The position numbers and the translations under genes are program-made. This document shows positions 39,928 through 49,117 of a stretch of 64,000 nt of DNA, in pieces. Position 1 is the first letter of the stretch; every line of letters starts with the position of its first letter. Origin of the DNA: Acetobacteraceae bacterium (GTDB taxonomy: Bacteria > Pseudomonadota > Alphaproteobacteria > Acetobacterales > Acetobacteraceae); assembly GCA_039613835.1 (NCBI GenBank), contig CP154827.1, positions 1,024,501-1,088,500 of the forward strand, read 5' to 3'. The notes beneath the pieces are model-generated. The model saw only the letters and a list, made by a program, of their open reading frames with translations. It ran no database searches and was not told the DNA's origin.

Positions 39928-41687
39928 TTAGCCACCTTTTGGCGCAACGGTCGGAAACACACTACCGTCAGCATGATATTCACGTCGTAAATAACTGTCA
40001 TGCGGTCGGTTGGTGAGTAGAAAGTTGAAGGTCACCTCATCGATAATTCCGTGATCAGAGACGACCCAACTTGTGGGCTCCTCATCCCAGAATGACGAAT
40101 TATGGACATATTTCGCCGCCACTTCCGGCGGAAGCGCATCGGCAAGGCTTGCCGCTTCCTTTCCGTCAAGAATGCGATCGACCTCTTGAACGGCCTTTTG
40201 ATGAAGGTCCTGGAGGTCATCCGGGAGTTTAGTGAAGGAAAGGCCGATCTGCTCACAATAATAGCGCATCGCCTGAAATGAAACTCGTTCAAGCCCGGCA
40301 TAGACGGCGTCACGTCTGAGCTGCAGGGCATTCGCGTAAAGCGTCGTCAGAAAAGGCCGATCCAGCACGTCTGATGACACGGTGACATCGCAACATTGGA
40401 AGATTTTTCCCCAATGCGCGTGGCGCAGTAACTTATCGCGCTCCGCCGATGTCAGTTTATAGGACGTCGTGTTTTCAATGCGCATTTTACTCCACGAGGA
40501 GCTGTAGAGGATTTGCGTCAGATATAATTTTTCCTGCAGCATATCATGATAAAAGCCACCAATATCGGAGTGGACACCCGGCAATTGCAGCTCCTTGGCA
40601 TAATCGGGCGTCACGTGATTCAGGGAGTAATTTTCCCGCGCCTCATGTGCGGCGGTGATATGGAATATGTCGGCTGCCGTAGCATCATCCAGAGCAATAT
40701 TCACGTCACCTGTTTTGCTGTCTCTCACATCAACATCCCACTGTGAAAGCGCAAGAATTGACGCAACACTGTCGAACAACCTGATAAAACGGATCTCCGG
40801 CACGCCATATTTCTGCGTGTCAAACGCGGCGAGAAGATTCCGGTCCTGATTTTCCACCCTGTTCGCAAAATGCCGTGCAGAGGTCGCCCCGCGGCTGAAG
40901 CCGAAAAGACAGAGTTCGACCCGTTCAAAATCGGCTTCCAACCCTGCAGCAGGGCTTTGATCTGTTGCACCGCATCATCTGTCTTGGCAATGACGCCTGT
41001 CTGGGTGGTGAACGGCGCTGACCAGCCCGTCGCCATCGTAAATACGGAGTCAGCCTCGCCCGCCTTCGTACCGGCACCCTCTACGTAAGTTTTGACCTGG
41101 TAAATATGGCTGTCGATCTGGCCTTCTTGAAAGCTCTTATATAGCTTCCAGATATTCGTTGTGCAGCTGACTTTACTTGTTTCTCTATTGTAAAAATATG
41201 CTTTGGGAATGACACTATCGCCGGTTAAAGCGTATAAACTCTGCCTGAATTGCGGACCTGAGGAAAAAGACGCCTGATGCTTCATGCTATTATAGGCGTT
41301 ACACCCAGTCCCATCGAAGAACACGCCGATCCGCAACGTTTTCATGGCGCTTTCATCATAGGACATAATCGACTCAATTTTGCAGTCGGCCCAGCGATTC
41401 CAGTGTCCGATGACTTTCCCACCAATGGAAAGCTTACATTTGCGACCAATCTTGAAAGGCCCGATGATGCGCGTTTCTTCCCCCAGCGAAAATTCCTGCG
41501 CGAAGATGATGTCTTCATGGCCATCTGTGACAGTCTTGATTTTGAGATCGATCGTTTTCTGTGCGTAAATCCCATGTATTTTTACGGAATATTCCGTATA
41601 AAAGCGGATGATATCATCGGATAGGTTTATAATTTCCGAATCATAGACAACAGCTGAAAATTCCCGAATTTTCTTTAGTTTTTACAT
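39928..41687 (-). pseudogene. DUF2235 / Tle1-like hydrolase, copy 1, broken
   Basis: DUF2235 proteins are alpha/beta hydrolases that include Tle1 phospholipase effectors of type VI secretion. An N-terminal beta-rich segment of about 100 aa (YAQKTIDLKIK, IIGPFKIGRKCKLSIGG) precedes the hydrolase, which begins TLRIGVFFDGTGCNAYNS. The nucleophile elbow is FGFSRGATSARHF and the Asp block is LPGVHSDIGGFYHD. Two lesions: codon 2 is TAA (41682-41684; copy 2 reads Ser there), and a one-base frameshift sits near 40945 just before the nucleophile elbow, at a small palindrome CCCTGCTGCAGGG. No VgrG or PAAR gene is in the window, so secretion by T6SS is only family inference. Confidence 0.82.
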
Positions 41688-42020
41688 TTAAAAATATCTT
41701 TATTATTATTGTTGTTATGATTTATTTTAACTTTTTTTTGCCAGTTCAATCAAGATATTTCACGTTCGGCATTTTAACTGCAATGCTTCGGGCTTCAGAA
41801 ATATAAAGACTTAAATTTCTCGTAACATCCGGTATTCTTTTCCGATTTCTTCTCTTCATGTTCCTTTTATTAAGGCCGCATCAACGTATAACGCCGTGTC
41901 GTCAACACGGCATTCATTGCTCGTCTCTGCACGGGCCGTTTGCTTTTACGCCCACCTAACCGCAAATCGGCCCTGAATGCGCGCGGGGCCGCTCATTTTT
42001 CTCAAAGCCTTTGGCGGATG
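41688..42020. other. Spacer between DUF2235 copy 1 and Hint protein 1
   Basis: About 330 bases, strongly AT-rich on the left (41640-41870), probably the promoter of DUF2235 copy 1. A 7-bp hairpin (41893-41899/41905-41911, GCCGTGT/ACACGGC) lies further right, past the Hint gene's 3' end on its strand. I see no gene. Confidence 0.5.
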
Positions 42021-43693
42021 TCAGGCCGCGGCGATTTCCTGCCGGGTCACATCGGCCTTCGTGACAGTCAGATAAGGCCCTTCCTGCAATAACTGAATAT
42101 GCAAGGAAAAATCCAAGCTGCCACGTTCTTCAGAGGAGGGCACCCTCAAGACGGCGCATCCATCTGTTCACCTTGCGGCGGGGTGCTCGATACCATGCCA
42201 CCCCGACGCATCATCGGTGAAATGATGCGTGACCTCCATGATGTGCTGCGGCCCTATCAGATGAACCGCCCCCACCAGCACTCCCAGCACACGCCGGTCA
42301 TCCACATAAGGACTAATCACATCACACGGCCGGCTCGCACGCCCGGCAAGGCGCGCACATACAGGCTCCACCTGCTCACGCGTCACAAATAGCGGGGCCG
42401 CAAGCTCCGACACCGTCTTCAGCCGCAATCCCACAACGCCATGCCCCGCGCTGAAGCGCGCTCGGTTGCCCGTATCCAGATATGTCTCCACATGCAGGCC
42501 CGCCACACTGACAATCGCGTGCTTCTCCGTCTCAAAATGGTGAAAACGGTATGTCGGCATCTCACGCTCATAGGCAATGCTACCCCCATTGACGAGCATA
42601 CGCACAGGGATCAGCCCGCCATCCACAAAAACACAATGTTCCGACGTCACCAGAACGTCCTCAAACGGCGCACCAGGGCCAAAAGCATCCTTGACGATAC
42701 GCACAGCGTAGCCCGCAAGGTCACCGGGGACATCCGCCCGGCACGTCACATCGCCCTCACCCACCCAGCGCACGGGTGAGGGCGATGTGACGTGCCATCC
42801 TCATAGGGTCATCACAAGGTCGCCAGGTGCCAGATCCTCAACCAAGCGCCAGCCTTCCGGCGTCTTAATCCGTGTGCCAGGCAGAAAGCACGTCTCAATG
42901 TTCGTGCCGCCGTGACCGTCCGAATTTACCGTGAGATCCTGCCCATCCTTGAGGTTTTCCCTGAAACATTATCAAATATGAGTTCATGGTGCCGCGGAAC
43001 GCCGCGATTTTCGGGCGACGCAACGTAATCATAAATGATGTGGATCTTACCTGCTTCATAATAAGCCTCCTTGATCGACACACCTTTGAGTGACAGGCCT
43101 TTAAGATCGAGTTTGACCCCGTCCCCAAAATTCTTGATCCCCACTTTAATGTGCGTTTCCATCTCGGTTGGTTCGAACGCCTCTTCAAAACCAACCGTGC
43201 AACCCAGCTTGGCGGCTTCCTCACTAATTTCGACCGTGGCGGTGCATAGGGAACCATTTTCAAACTTCACGATCCCCGACGCACCGACATTGATCACGTC
43301 GCTTGCCAGTCCACCTGTAACCGTCCCGGACAATTTGACGACGCCGTCACCCTTCAGGTTCAGCACACCTTTCACGGACATGCCATTACTGAAGTCCAGC
43401 TCTGCATTCGACTGGCCGAAATCAATCATGCCGCCTTTCGAGGAGACGGAAACATTGCTTTTAATGTCGAAACTACCACTTTGCTTCAGGACGATCGAAC
43501 CACCTTCAAATGCGATGGAAGCGCCTGAATCCGCCGTCAGTGATGAGCCGTCAAACGTCAGCGTACCGGAGATTTTTGTCGTGCCGCCGGACAGGTTGAG
43601 CGCTTTGACGGTCATCGCGTCACCCAAATTTTCTGGGCCTATTAGATTCATGGTAAGAAAAGTTACAGTAAGTTTTATTAAAAAATGATTCAT
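42021..43693 (-). pseudogene. Hint-domain protein with beta-repeat passenger, copy 1, broken
   Basis: The N-terminal half (from ATG 43693) is a glycine-rich beta-strand repeat passenger (KALNLSGGTTKISGTLTF, SGASIAFEGGSIVLKQSGS), as in surface beta-helices. A linker domain follows (VGIKNFGDGVKLDLKGL), then a Hint_2 (hedgehog/intein-type) domain: ETCFLPGTRIKTPEGWR with the N-terminal Cys, RWVGEGDVTC, and TSEHCVFVDGGLIPVRMLVN. Hint domains self-process by N-to-S acyl shift. Frames break near 42960 and in 42770-42815, where a 23-bp inverted repeat replaces native codons, and again near the 3' end (native end TRQEIAAA at 42021). Copy 2 at 61.7-64.0 kb guided the reconstruction. Confidence 0.8.
42740..42796. 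repeat. Perfect 23-bp inverted repeat inside the Hint domain
   Basis: The arms 42740-42762 and 42774-42796 are exact reverse complements around an 11-nt spacer. The left arm encodes the native Hint residues GEGDVTC on the minus strand. The right arm lies where copy 2 encodes HENGEEVATP and appears to be an inverted copy pasted over native sequence, with a frame break and a TGA beside it. Confidence 0.88.
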
Positions 43694-44133
43694 TTTTTGG
43701 TAACGAAATGATATTTTTGCGCTTTGTGATTGATATTAACAGATAGTTTTCGAAATTCTAGGAATTTGAAAAATGTTTTAATTTTTTTATTGGTGCATGA
43801 TGCTGTTTACTTATGCGGTTTCGAAAGCTTTGTGCGTAACAATATCAAGATTAGACGGTCGATTTGGGTCGATTAGGCGCCATTATCCAACCGTTAAGCG
43901 AAATGAAATTGTATTTTCGGGATGGTGCGTTTCGCTTATCATGACGGCCTGTTCGCAGACACGGCCGCAAATATACGCGACCCTCTCAAAACAATTATCT
44001 TCACCAAAGAGGCATTTATGGCAGGCGGGACAAATTATACCGTCATATGTGACGATTCATTGCTGACGAGAAGGTCGTCATAACACGCCGCGCTGTCCGT
44101 CCAGGGTCATAATGGCGGGCGCACGCTTTCAGG
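43694..44133. other. AT-rich spacer upstream of Hint protein 1
   Basis: About 440 bases. The part next to 43694 is very AT-rich and is probably the Hint gene promoter. An 89-codon plus-strand frame at 43797-44066 has no recognisable domain and no ribosome-binding site; I do not call it a gene. Confidence 0.4.
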
Positions 44134-44571
44134 TCAGGAGTGCGCAAGCACCTTGGCGGCCGGTACTTCGGAGCCTTCCACGTCAAGATCCGCATCTGGT
44201 GATGACGCAATGAATTCGATGAACTTCGAACATTGTTCCGCGGCGGTCGCGCGGTCACTTTCGGACCGGATCTCTTTCAATTTCGATCGTAAATGGATGG
44301 AGATGAACGTCTTCTTCTCACTTTCCCATCCGGTGGCGACGGTTGAATAAGGGAGGCCCTCGCGCGATGTCTGTTCCCTGCGCGTTCTCAAATGTTGCGC
44401 CTGGCTTTCAATGTCTCTGAAACATTCCCGGGTGAGCCGGGTGGCCTTCCTCATTTCGCCTCGTTGTCTGAAAATTTGCAACATGCGCAGGGAAATAAGG
44501 ATAAGCGCCAAAGCGGTTACGAGGGAGATCATAAGGTAAATTTGATTCGGTCCCATGGAATTCAGAATCAT
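44134..44571 (-). CDS. Single-pass membrane protein of unknown function
   Basis: 145 aa with one N-terminal membrane helix (about residues 11-31, IYLMISLVTALALILISLRM) and a charged, mostly helical cytoplasmic region (EMRKATRLTRECFRDIESQA). The tail ends acidic (SSPDADLDVEGSEVPA). I do not recognise a family. It sits alone between the first Hint gene and the second DUF2235 gene on the same strand, and the ATG at 44571 follows TAGGG. It reads as an intact frame, though nothing confirms expression. Confidence 0.5.
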   Translation of the reverse strand: MILNSMGPNQIYLMISLVTALALILISLRMLQIFRQRGEMRKATRLTRECFRDIESQAQHLRTRREQTSREGLPYSTVATGWESEKKTFISIHLRSKLKEIRSESDRATAAEQCSKFIEFIASSPDADLDVEGSEVPAAKVLAHS

Positions 44572-44968
44572 CCCTATGTTTTTATATTTTTCTAATGCGA
44601 TCTCATATCAAGGCGCCGTTGCAAATGGTGGTCGTCCTGTCGAAAACTTACGGCGCAGAGACAGGTTTTTCTTTTTGACGCAGTGGCTTTCTACAGCAGC
44701 GCTCTTGCTAAAAGATACGTTACCTTTATCAAGAAATCGCAAATTTTTATGTTCAGATTTATCCTGTGGCGGGACTTTAACTGTCAGGATCCTGAATGCT
44801 GACTCAGGCCGCCCCATCCGCGCCAACTTCCATGCCCTGACCTTGCTGACGGAGCATATTCGGCCCGAACGTTCGCTTAGAGCACGGAAATGGCGCTCTC
44901 AGGAAATCGTTCAGGTCAAACTCAAGTCTCTTTAATCGGACCGCACCTGAAGTGCGGTCCATCCATCA
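44572..44968. other. Spacer with a hairpin downstream of DUF2235 copy 2
   Basis: About 400 bases without a convincing gene. A perfect 8-bp hairpin (44938-44945 GGACCGCA, 44953-44960 TGCGGTCC, 7-nt loop) lies 9 nt past the DUF2235 copy 2 stop and may end its transcript, although no long T-tract follows. Confidence 0.45.
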
Positions 44969-46741
44969 TCAGGTTGGATCAGTGTATACGCTGCCGTCTG
45001 CATTAAATTCGCGACGCACATTCCCCTCATGCGGGCAATTGATCAGCAACAGATTGAACGTTGCGTCATCGATGATCCCAGTCTTGTCGACGACCAGATC
45101 ATTCGGGCCCTCGTCCCAGAAAGCGGAATTATGGACATATTTTGCACCGAGAGCGGGTGGAATATAATCCACGAGACTTGTCGCCGTGCCGCCAGCCAGC
45201 AATTGATCGATCTGTTGCAAAGCCTGATCATGAAGATCCTGCAGATCTTCAGGAATGGTCTCGACATCCTCTCCCGGTAGCTTGGCAAAAGCGAGCCCGA
45301 TTTTCTCGGCGTAATAACGCATCGCCCGGAAGGACACGCAGTTGAGCCCCGGATAAACAGCCTCGCGCCGCAATTGGACAGCATTCGCGTAAAGCGTGGA
45401 GTTAAGAGGTCGGTCCCGCACCTCCGATGAGACGGAAATCCCGCACGCCTCGTAAATTTTCCCCCAATGCACGACGTCAAGGAGCTTACTCAGATCTTCC
45501 TTGGATTTTTTGTAGGAGGATGTGTCCTTATTATCGATTTTCCGCCAGGAAGAACTATAAAGTATCTGCGTGAGATACATGCGCTCCTCCACCTTCTCAT
45601 GAAGTAGGCCACCAATATCCTCATGAACACCGGGAAGCTTCAGCTCCTTCTTGAAAACAAGTGTGACGTGGTTGGACGAGAAGTTTTCCTGCACTTCATG
45701 ACCGGCTGTGATGTGGAATACGTCTCCGGCAATGGCGTCATCCATTGAGATGTCGACATCGCCGGTTTTACTGTCACCGACATCGATATCCCCTTGAGAG
45801 AGCGCCAGGATGGACGCAACCGTGTCATATAATCCGGTGAACCTAACTTCCGGCGCGCCGTATTTTGCAGTGTCAAACGCGGAAAGAAGTGTGCGATCCT
45901 GTTTCTCAATCCTGTTTGCGAAATGGCGTGCGGAAGCAGCACCCCGGCTGAAACCGAAGATGCATAATTCGACGCGATCAAAATCATTCCCGAGGTTGGT
46001 GAGCAGATCTTTGATCTACTGCACAGCATCATCCGTTTTGGCAATGACCCCTGTTTGCGGTCCCACGGGCGGTGACCACCCTGTGCCCATCGTAAACATT
46101 GAATCAAGCGCGTCTTTTTTTTGTACCTGCGCCTTCGACGTAAGTTTTCGCCTGATAGGTCTTTTCATCAATGCGACCTTCAGTGAAGCTTCGATAAAGG
46201 TTCCAGATATTTGACAGACCGGATACGTAACTAAGCTGCAGCGAATACCGATATGATTTCGGTACGATACTGTCATTTACTCTCTCGATCAAACTTTCCA
46301 GATAATCACCGATCGAGGTAAAGGGGTTGAAATATTTCTCGCTATTATAGGCATTACAGTCCGTACCATCGAAGAAAACACTTAATCTCAAAGTTCTCAT
46401 CGATGAATCATCATAAGACATGATCGACTCGATTTTAAAATTCGCAGGATTGATCAGTTGCCCGGTTACGTCACCGCTGATTGCAAGCTGGCGTCGCCGA
46501 TCAATTTTCAACGGCCCCACAATATGCACCTCTTTACCCAAGGTGATTTTCTGTGAGAAAATCGTCGTTGTCTTGTCAACCTCAATGGCCTCAATTTTCA
46601 GATCAATCGTTTATACCGCGTTTAGGTCGGTGATCTTGACGGTACGATCCTGATAATCGCGTGCGATTTCATCAGAAAGTCCCGTGATTTTTGCTTTGAG
46701 CACAGTCGAGGTAAATTCTTTTATTTTTTTATTTCAGACAT
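44969..46741 (-). pseudogene. DUF2235 / Tle1-like hydrolase, copy 2, broken
   Basis: A paralogue of copy 1 with the same order: an N-terminal beta-rich segment (TIDLKIEAIEVDK, LGKEVHIVGPLKIDRRR), then DUF2235 (TLRLSVFFDGTDCNAYNS, nucleophile elbow FGFSRGAASARHF, LPGVHEDIGG). In copy 2 the second motif reads HEDIGG rather than HSDIGG. Lesions: an A-run one base short after MSEIKK (about 46725), TAA at 46611-46613 where copy 1 has AAA (Lys), an 8-A run frameshift near 46115, and TAG at 46016-46018 where copy 1 has CAG (Gln). The last 258 codons are open. Four lesions make it clearly non-functional. Confidence 0.85.
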
Positions 46742-47448
46742 TTCACTATCTTTTTTATTATTTTATGTATGTGATTATATTGAAAATTTTTAATAATTGC
46801 AACGCGTATTTTCAATGATGACTGTCGATAAAATTTTCACTAATCTGAATTTTATTTATTGTATTGTCGATAATTTTCCAAAATATTCGTTAACCTTCCA
46901 TGGTAAACCATCGGGCAACCTCGCTTTTCCAGAATAGATTTTTGTTGTCTGAAGATTGCAGAACACAACTCCATTTACTTTTCCGCGTCTCGCCTCTCTT
47001 CAATGCCCGAAGCGCTGAAATTCTCAAAAATGGCTTTTTGAGCGCGTAATTTCAGGTAATCGCGTTGAATTCTGCCAGGTGGGCCATCACTTGTCGCACA
47101 ACATCCTGACGATAAAATCCACTTTTTTCGGGGCGATATCGCCTGAGCATCACGGTGCCGAAGGCGCGTAACTTGGGTCAAAGAGTGCCATCGACAATGA
47201 TCGCTGCGGTGAGTTCGGCCCTCTCGAAACTTGCTGAGCCGAAGCAGATGGCGCAACATCAAAGCAACGACCCGCTCAGATCCCCGGATGAGATCGCCCG
47301 CAATAGCCAAAATAAAAAAGGCGGAGCATGCCGCTCCGCCTCATCTCAATCCTCCATATGAGGTTCAAGTTGATTTTTTTAGTGATGATGGGGTGAAGAT
47401 GCCGTCTCCATCACCCAACGCGTCGCACGCGTCACCCAGATCATGCCG
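46742..47448. other. Low-GC spacer between the DUF2235 gene and the toxin operon
   Basis: About 700 bases. 46742-46980 is extremely AT-rich (DUF2235 promoter side). 46980-47310 is GC-richer and may be a gene remnant: a 111-codon minus-strand frame exists, but I cannot match it or its other frames to a family. The toxin-operon terminator is at 47314-47340. I see no tRNA or transposase here. Confidence 0.4.
47314..47340 (-). terminator. Strong intrinsic terminator of the toxin operon
   Basis: A perfect 7-bp GC stem (47320-47326 GGCGGAG, 47334-47340 CTCCGCC) is followed on the minus strand by TTTTTTATTTTGG. It lies about 108 nt past the small exported ORF and closes the ADP-ribosyltransferase transcription unit. 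Confidence 0.82.
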
Positions 47449-47721
47449 TCAAGACATCCTGTTTAAACTCATCCCGAGAATGCTGTGATCCTGCGGCAGG
47501 TAGCAGAAATCGATCGTTGTGCCGACTAGTTCCGCCGTGCGAACGATGCTGTAAATTGAGTCAAAGTTGGGATCTTTAGTATTCAGGAAAAATGGGTCGG
47601 CAGCGCTCGTCGTCAGGATATTGAGGGCGCTCTCCGTTACAAACAACGCCCGTTGATGTTGTGACAATATTCCCGCAAATAGGGTCGCGCAAATACCGGT
47701 GAGGAGATAAATGTTGCACAC
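47449..47721 (-). CDS. Small exported protein, candidate B-type toxin subunit
   Basis: 90 aa from a GTG at 47721. An N-terminal hydrophobic stretch (NIYLLTGICATLFAGILS) looks like a signal sequence. The mature part is about 70 aa with one Cys. Its C-terminal half (NFDSIYSIVRTAELVGTTID, then a Tyr-containing strand and HSILGMSLN) resembles the helix-strand-strand end of OB-fold B subunits such as those of ArtB/PltB toxins, where an Ala/Gly-rich helix is followed by a short strand and a final VGLS-like strand. This is pattern resemblance, not a demonstrated match, and the protein is shorter than typical B subunits. It starts 30 nt after the ADP-ribosyltransferase stop and shares its terminator. 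Confidence 0.5.
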   Translation of the reverse strand: MCNIYLLTGICATLFAGILSQHQRALFVTESALNILTTSAADPFFLNTKDPNFDSIYSIVRTAELVGTTIDFCYLPQDHSILGMSLNRMS

Positions 47722-47751
47722 AGAAAAGCCGTTATGATTGTTTTTTATGAT

Positions 47752-48489
47752 TTACCACCTGTTATCTTCAAGTACGACCCAGGTTACCGGTCCGATTTGT
47801 TCCCGGAAATGACATGCGTCGTTATCGGATCGCGTGCCGCGATGTGAGCACCAGAGTGTGGCAGTCATGCACGCCCCGATGACGGGATTACGCCTGGCTT
47901 CCCAGACAACTTCACCGGGTAAGGCGTCTGCCGTTCTCTGGATATAAGGCTGCGTATTGATTTGTGGTTGAAGACCGGGGTTGAAATTTGGATTAGGTAT
48001 TATGGGAGGCGTCGACGCAGAGCCATGAACGTAAGCTCTCACACCGGAAATTGTATTTGCAGCGATCGCGCCCACGGCAATACATTCAGATTGTCTTTCC
48101 GCCATGCCGAGACCTGTCTGATAACCGACCACACGAAGAGTCTCGAAAAAATTATACATGTTGTCGCGAGAGGTGACGACGTAAACATAGGCGGTCCCCT
48201 CCATCTGCTCGGCAATTCGCCGGGCATATTGGCCCGCATATTCAGGGTCCGTCGTGACAGCGACAAAGGCACTTTCACAGCGATGATTGTAACAGCTTGC
48301 ACCCGTGGAGTGATCCCGGACATTATCGTCGTCACCCCATGATCGAAAGCCATCTCGAAAAATTTCGTCCGGTGGGCGCGTGTCCACCCTGAAAACCGTG
48401 CCCTTATTGGGCACATCATCGGCTACTGCATAAATATTCTGGATTGTAAATATCGATAAAATGAAGATTAATGATAATAATAAACGCAT
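47752..48489 (-). CDS. Pertussis-toxin-S1-like ADP-ribosyltransferase, secreted
   Basis: 245 aa with a Sec signal peptide (LLLSLIFILSIFTIQ, cleavage near AVA-DD at residue 23). The mature N-terminus matches pertussis toxin S1 closely: R34-V-D in FRVDTRPP (NAD-binding Arg), GFRSWGDDDNVRDH with the equivalent of S1 His35 at H60, SAFVAVTTD for the core strand, and ERQSE with E135 at the place of catalytic Glu129. Cys66 and Cys207 (IGACMTA) match the S1 disulfide pair. A Pro/Asn-rich insert (residues 161-172) is distinctive. The family transfers ADP-ribose from NAD to host G proteins; the target here is unknown. It reads intact in an AT-rich block, upstream of a possible B subunit. Confidence 0.9.
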   Translation of the reverse strand: MRLLLSLIFILSIFTIQNIYAVADDVPNKGTVFRVDTRPPDEIFRDGFRSWGDDDNVRDHSTGASCYNHRCESAFVAVTTDPEYAGQYARRIAEQMEGTAYVYVVTSRDNMYNFFETLRVVGYQTGLGMAERQSECIAVGAIAANTISGVRAYVHGSASTPPIIPNPNFNPGLQPQINTQPYIQRTADALPGEVVWEARRNPVIGACMTATLWCSHRGTRSDNDACHFREQIGPVTWVVLEDNRW

Positions 48490-48848
48490 GAAAGTATACT
48501 GTTATTTTTATAATGACGGACGTTATACATCATCATTTTTGCCGGAAATTCTCTATTTTTATATTTCATCAGGTGACTGTCATCGTCGCAAATAGGTTTG
48601 AGGGCGCCCCTTCCAGTTGTTTTGTCACCGCAAACACACGAAGATGTGCGGCACGTGACTTCCCTCAGGGGCCAGAACACAGCAATTCGGTCCATTGACC
48701 CATCACGGTCGATAAGCCAGACTTGACGATCGCCAGAGGTGACGAGGACGAAATCCAGGCCAGCTTGAAAACGTGATTGGCCATTTATCTCATTGCAGCG
48801 TCTGGCCCGGTGAAAATCGAGTGTGGATTTTGAAAGATCTGAAATCAA
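48468..48848 (-). CDS. Small ORF upstream of the toxin, uncertain
   Basis: An open frame of 126 codons ends within the toxin start region. The core (RRCNEINGQSRFQAGLDFV, VWLIDRDGSMDRIAVFW, TCRTSSCVCG) has several Cys and could be a small secreted protein. Extending upstream in frame gives ATG at about 48896 (MKIKVFTTF), a TGA, then EFSLTLIS, which could be a broken signal peptide. The last part (YNVRHYKNNSILSC) looks like read-through into promoter sequence. I do not recognise a family. It may be a decayed gene of the toxin operon, or chance. Confidence 0.25.
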   Translation of the reverse strand: MISDLSKSTLDFHRARRCNEINGQSRFQAGLDFVLVTSGDRQVWLIDRDGSMDRIAVFWPLREVTCRTSSCVCGDKTTGRGALKPICDDDSHLMKYKNREFPAKMMMYNVRHYKNNSILSCVYYYH

Positions 48849-49117
48849 CGTAAGTGAAAATTCTCTTCAAAACGTCGTAAATACTTTTATCTTCATTTTC
48901 TATTGTATTTACACAGATATTATTTCTCTTTTTACCAATAAAGAGCAAATTAAATCCATGTAACAAACAATGTTGGTGATCTTCGACGCGCGCGCCAACC
49001 TGTGCTCGAATTCCACGCGTTCAAAAATCGGTAGCCCACCACCACGGCGCAGCGGTCGCGTCAGACGACATCTCAAAGACTGATGAGACCGAAAGAAGCC
49101 GCTTATTGCCGGTAAAT
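48849..49117. other. AT-rich spacer upstream of the toxin block
   Basis: About 270 bases between the thioester-reductase remnant and the small ORF. The part at 48860-48960 is very AT-rich and may carry the toxin-operon promoter. The rest is probably the decayed 3' tail of the reductase. I see no gene. Confidence 0.35.

Noticed and set aside
41688..42020. Riboswitch or small RNA in the AT-rich spacer
   Set aside because: Only one short hairpin is visible and no conserved riboswitch core could be recognised.
43797..44066. 89-codon plus-strand ORF upstream of Hint protein 1
   Set aside because: No recognisable family or start signal, and it lies in a spacer expected to hold a promoter.
46975..47310. 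111-codon minus-strand ORF downstream of the toxin terminator
   Set aside because: The translation is Arg/His/Cys-rich with no domain, no ribosome-binding site and no conserved motif; other frames are equally unconvincing. Probably a decayed remnant or chance.
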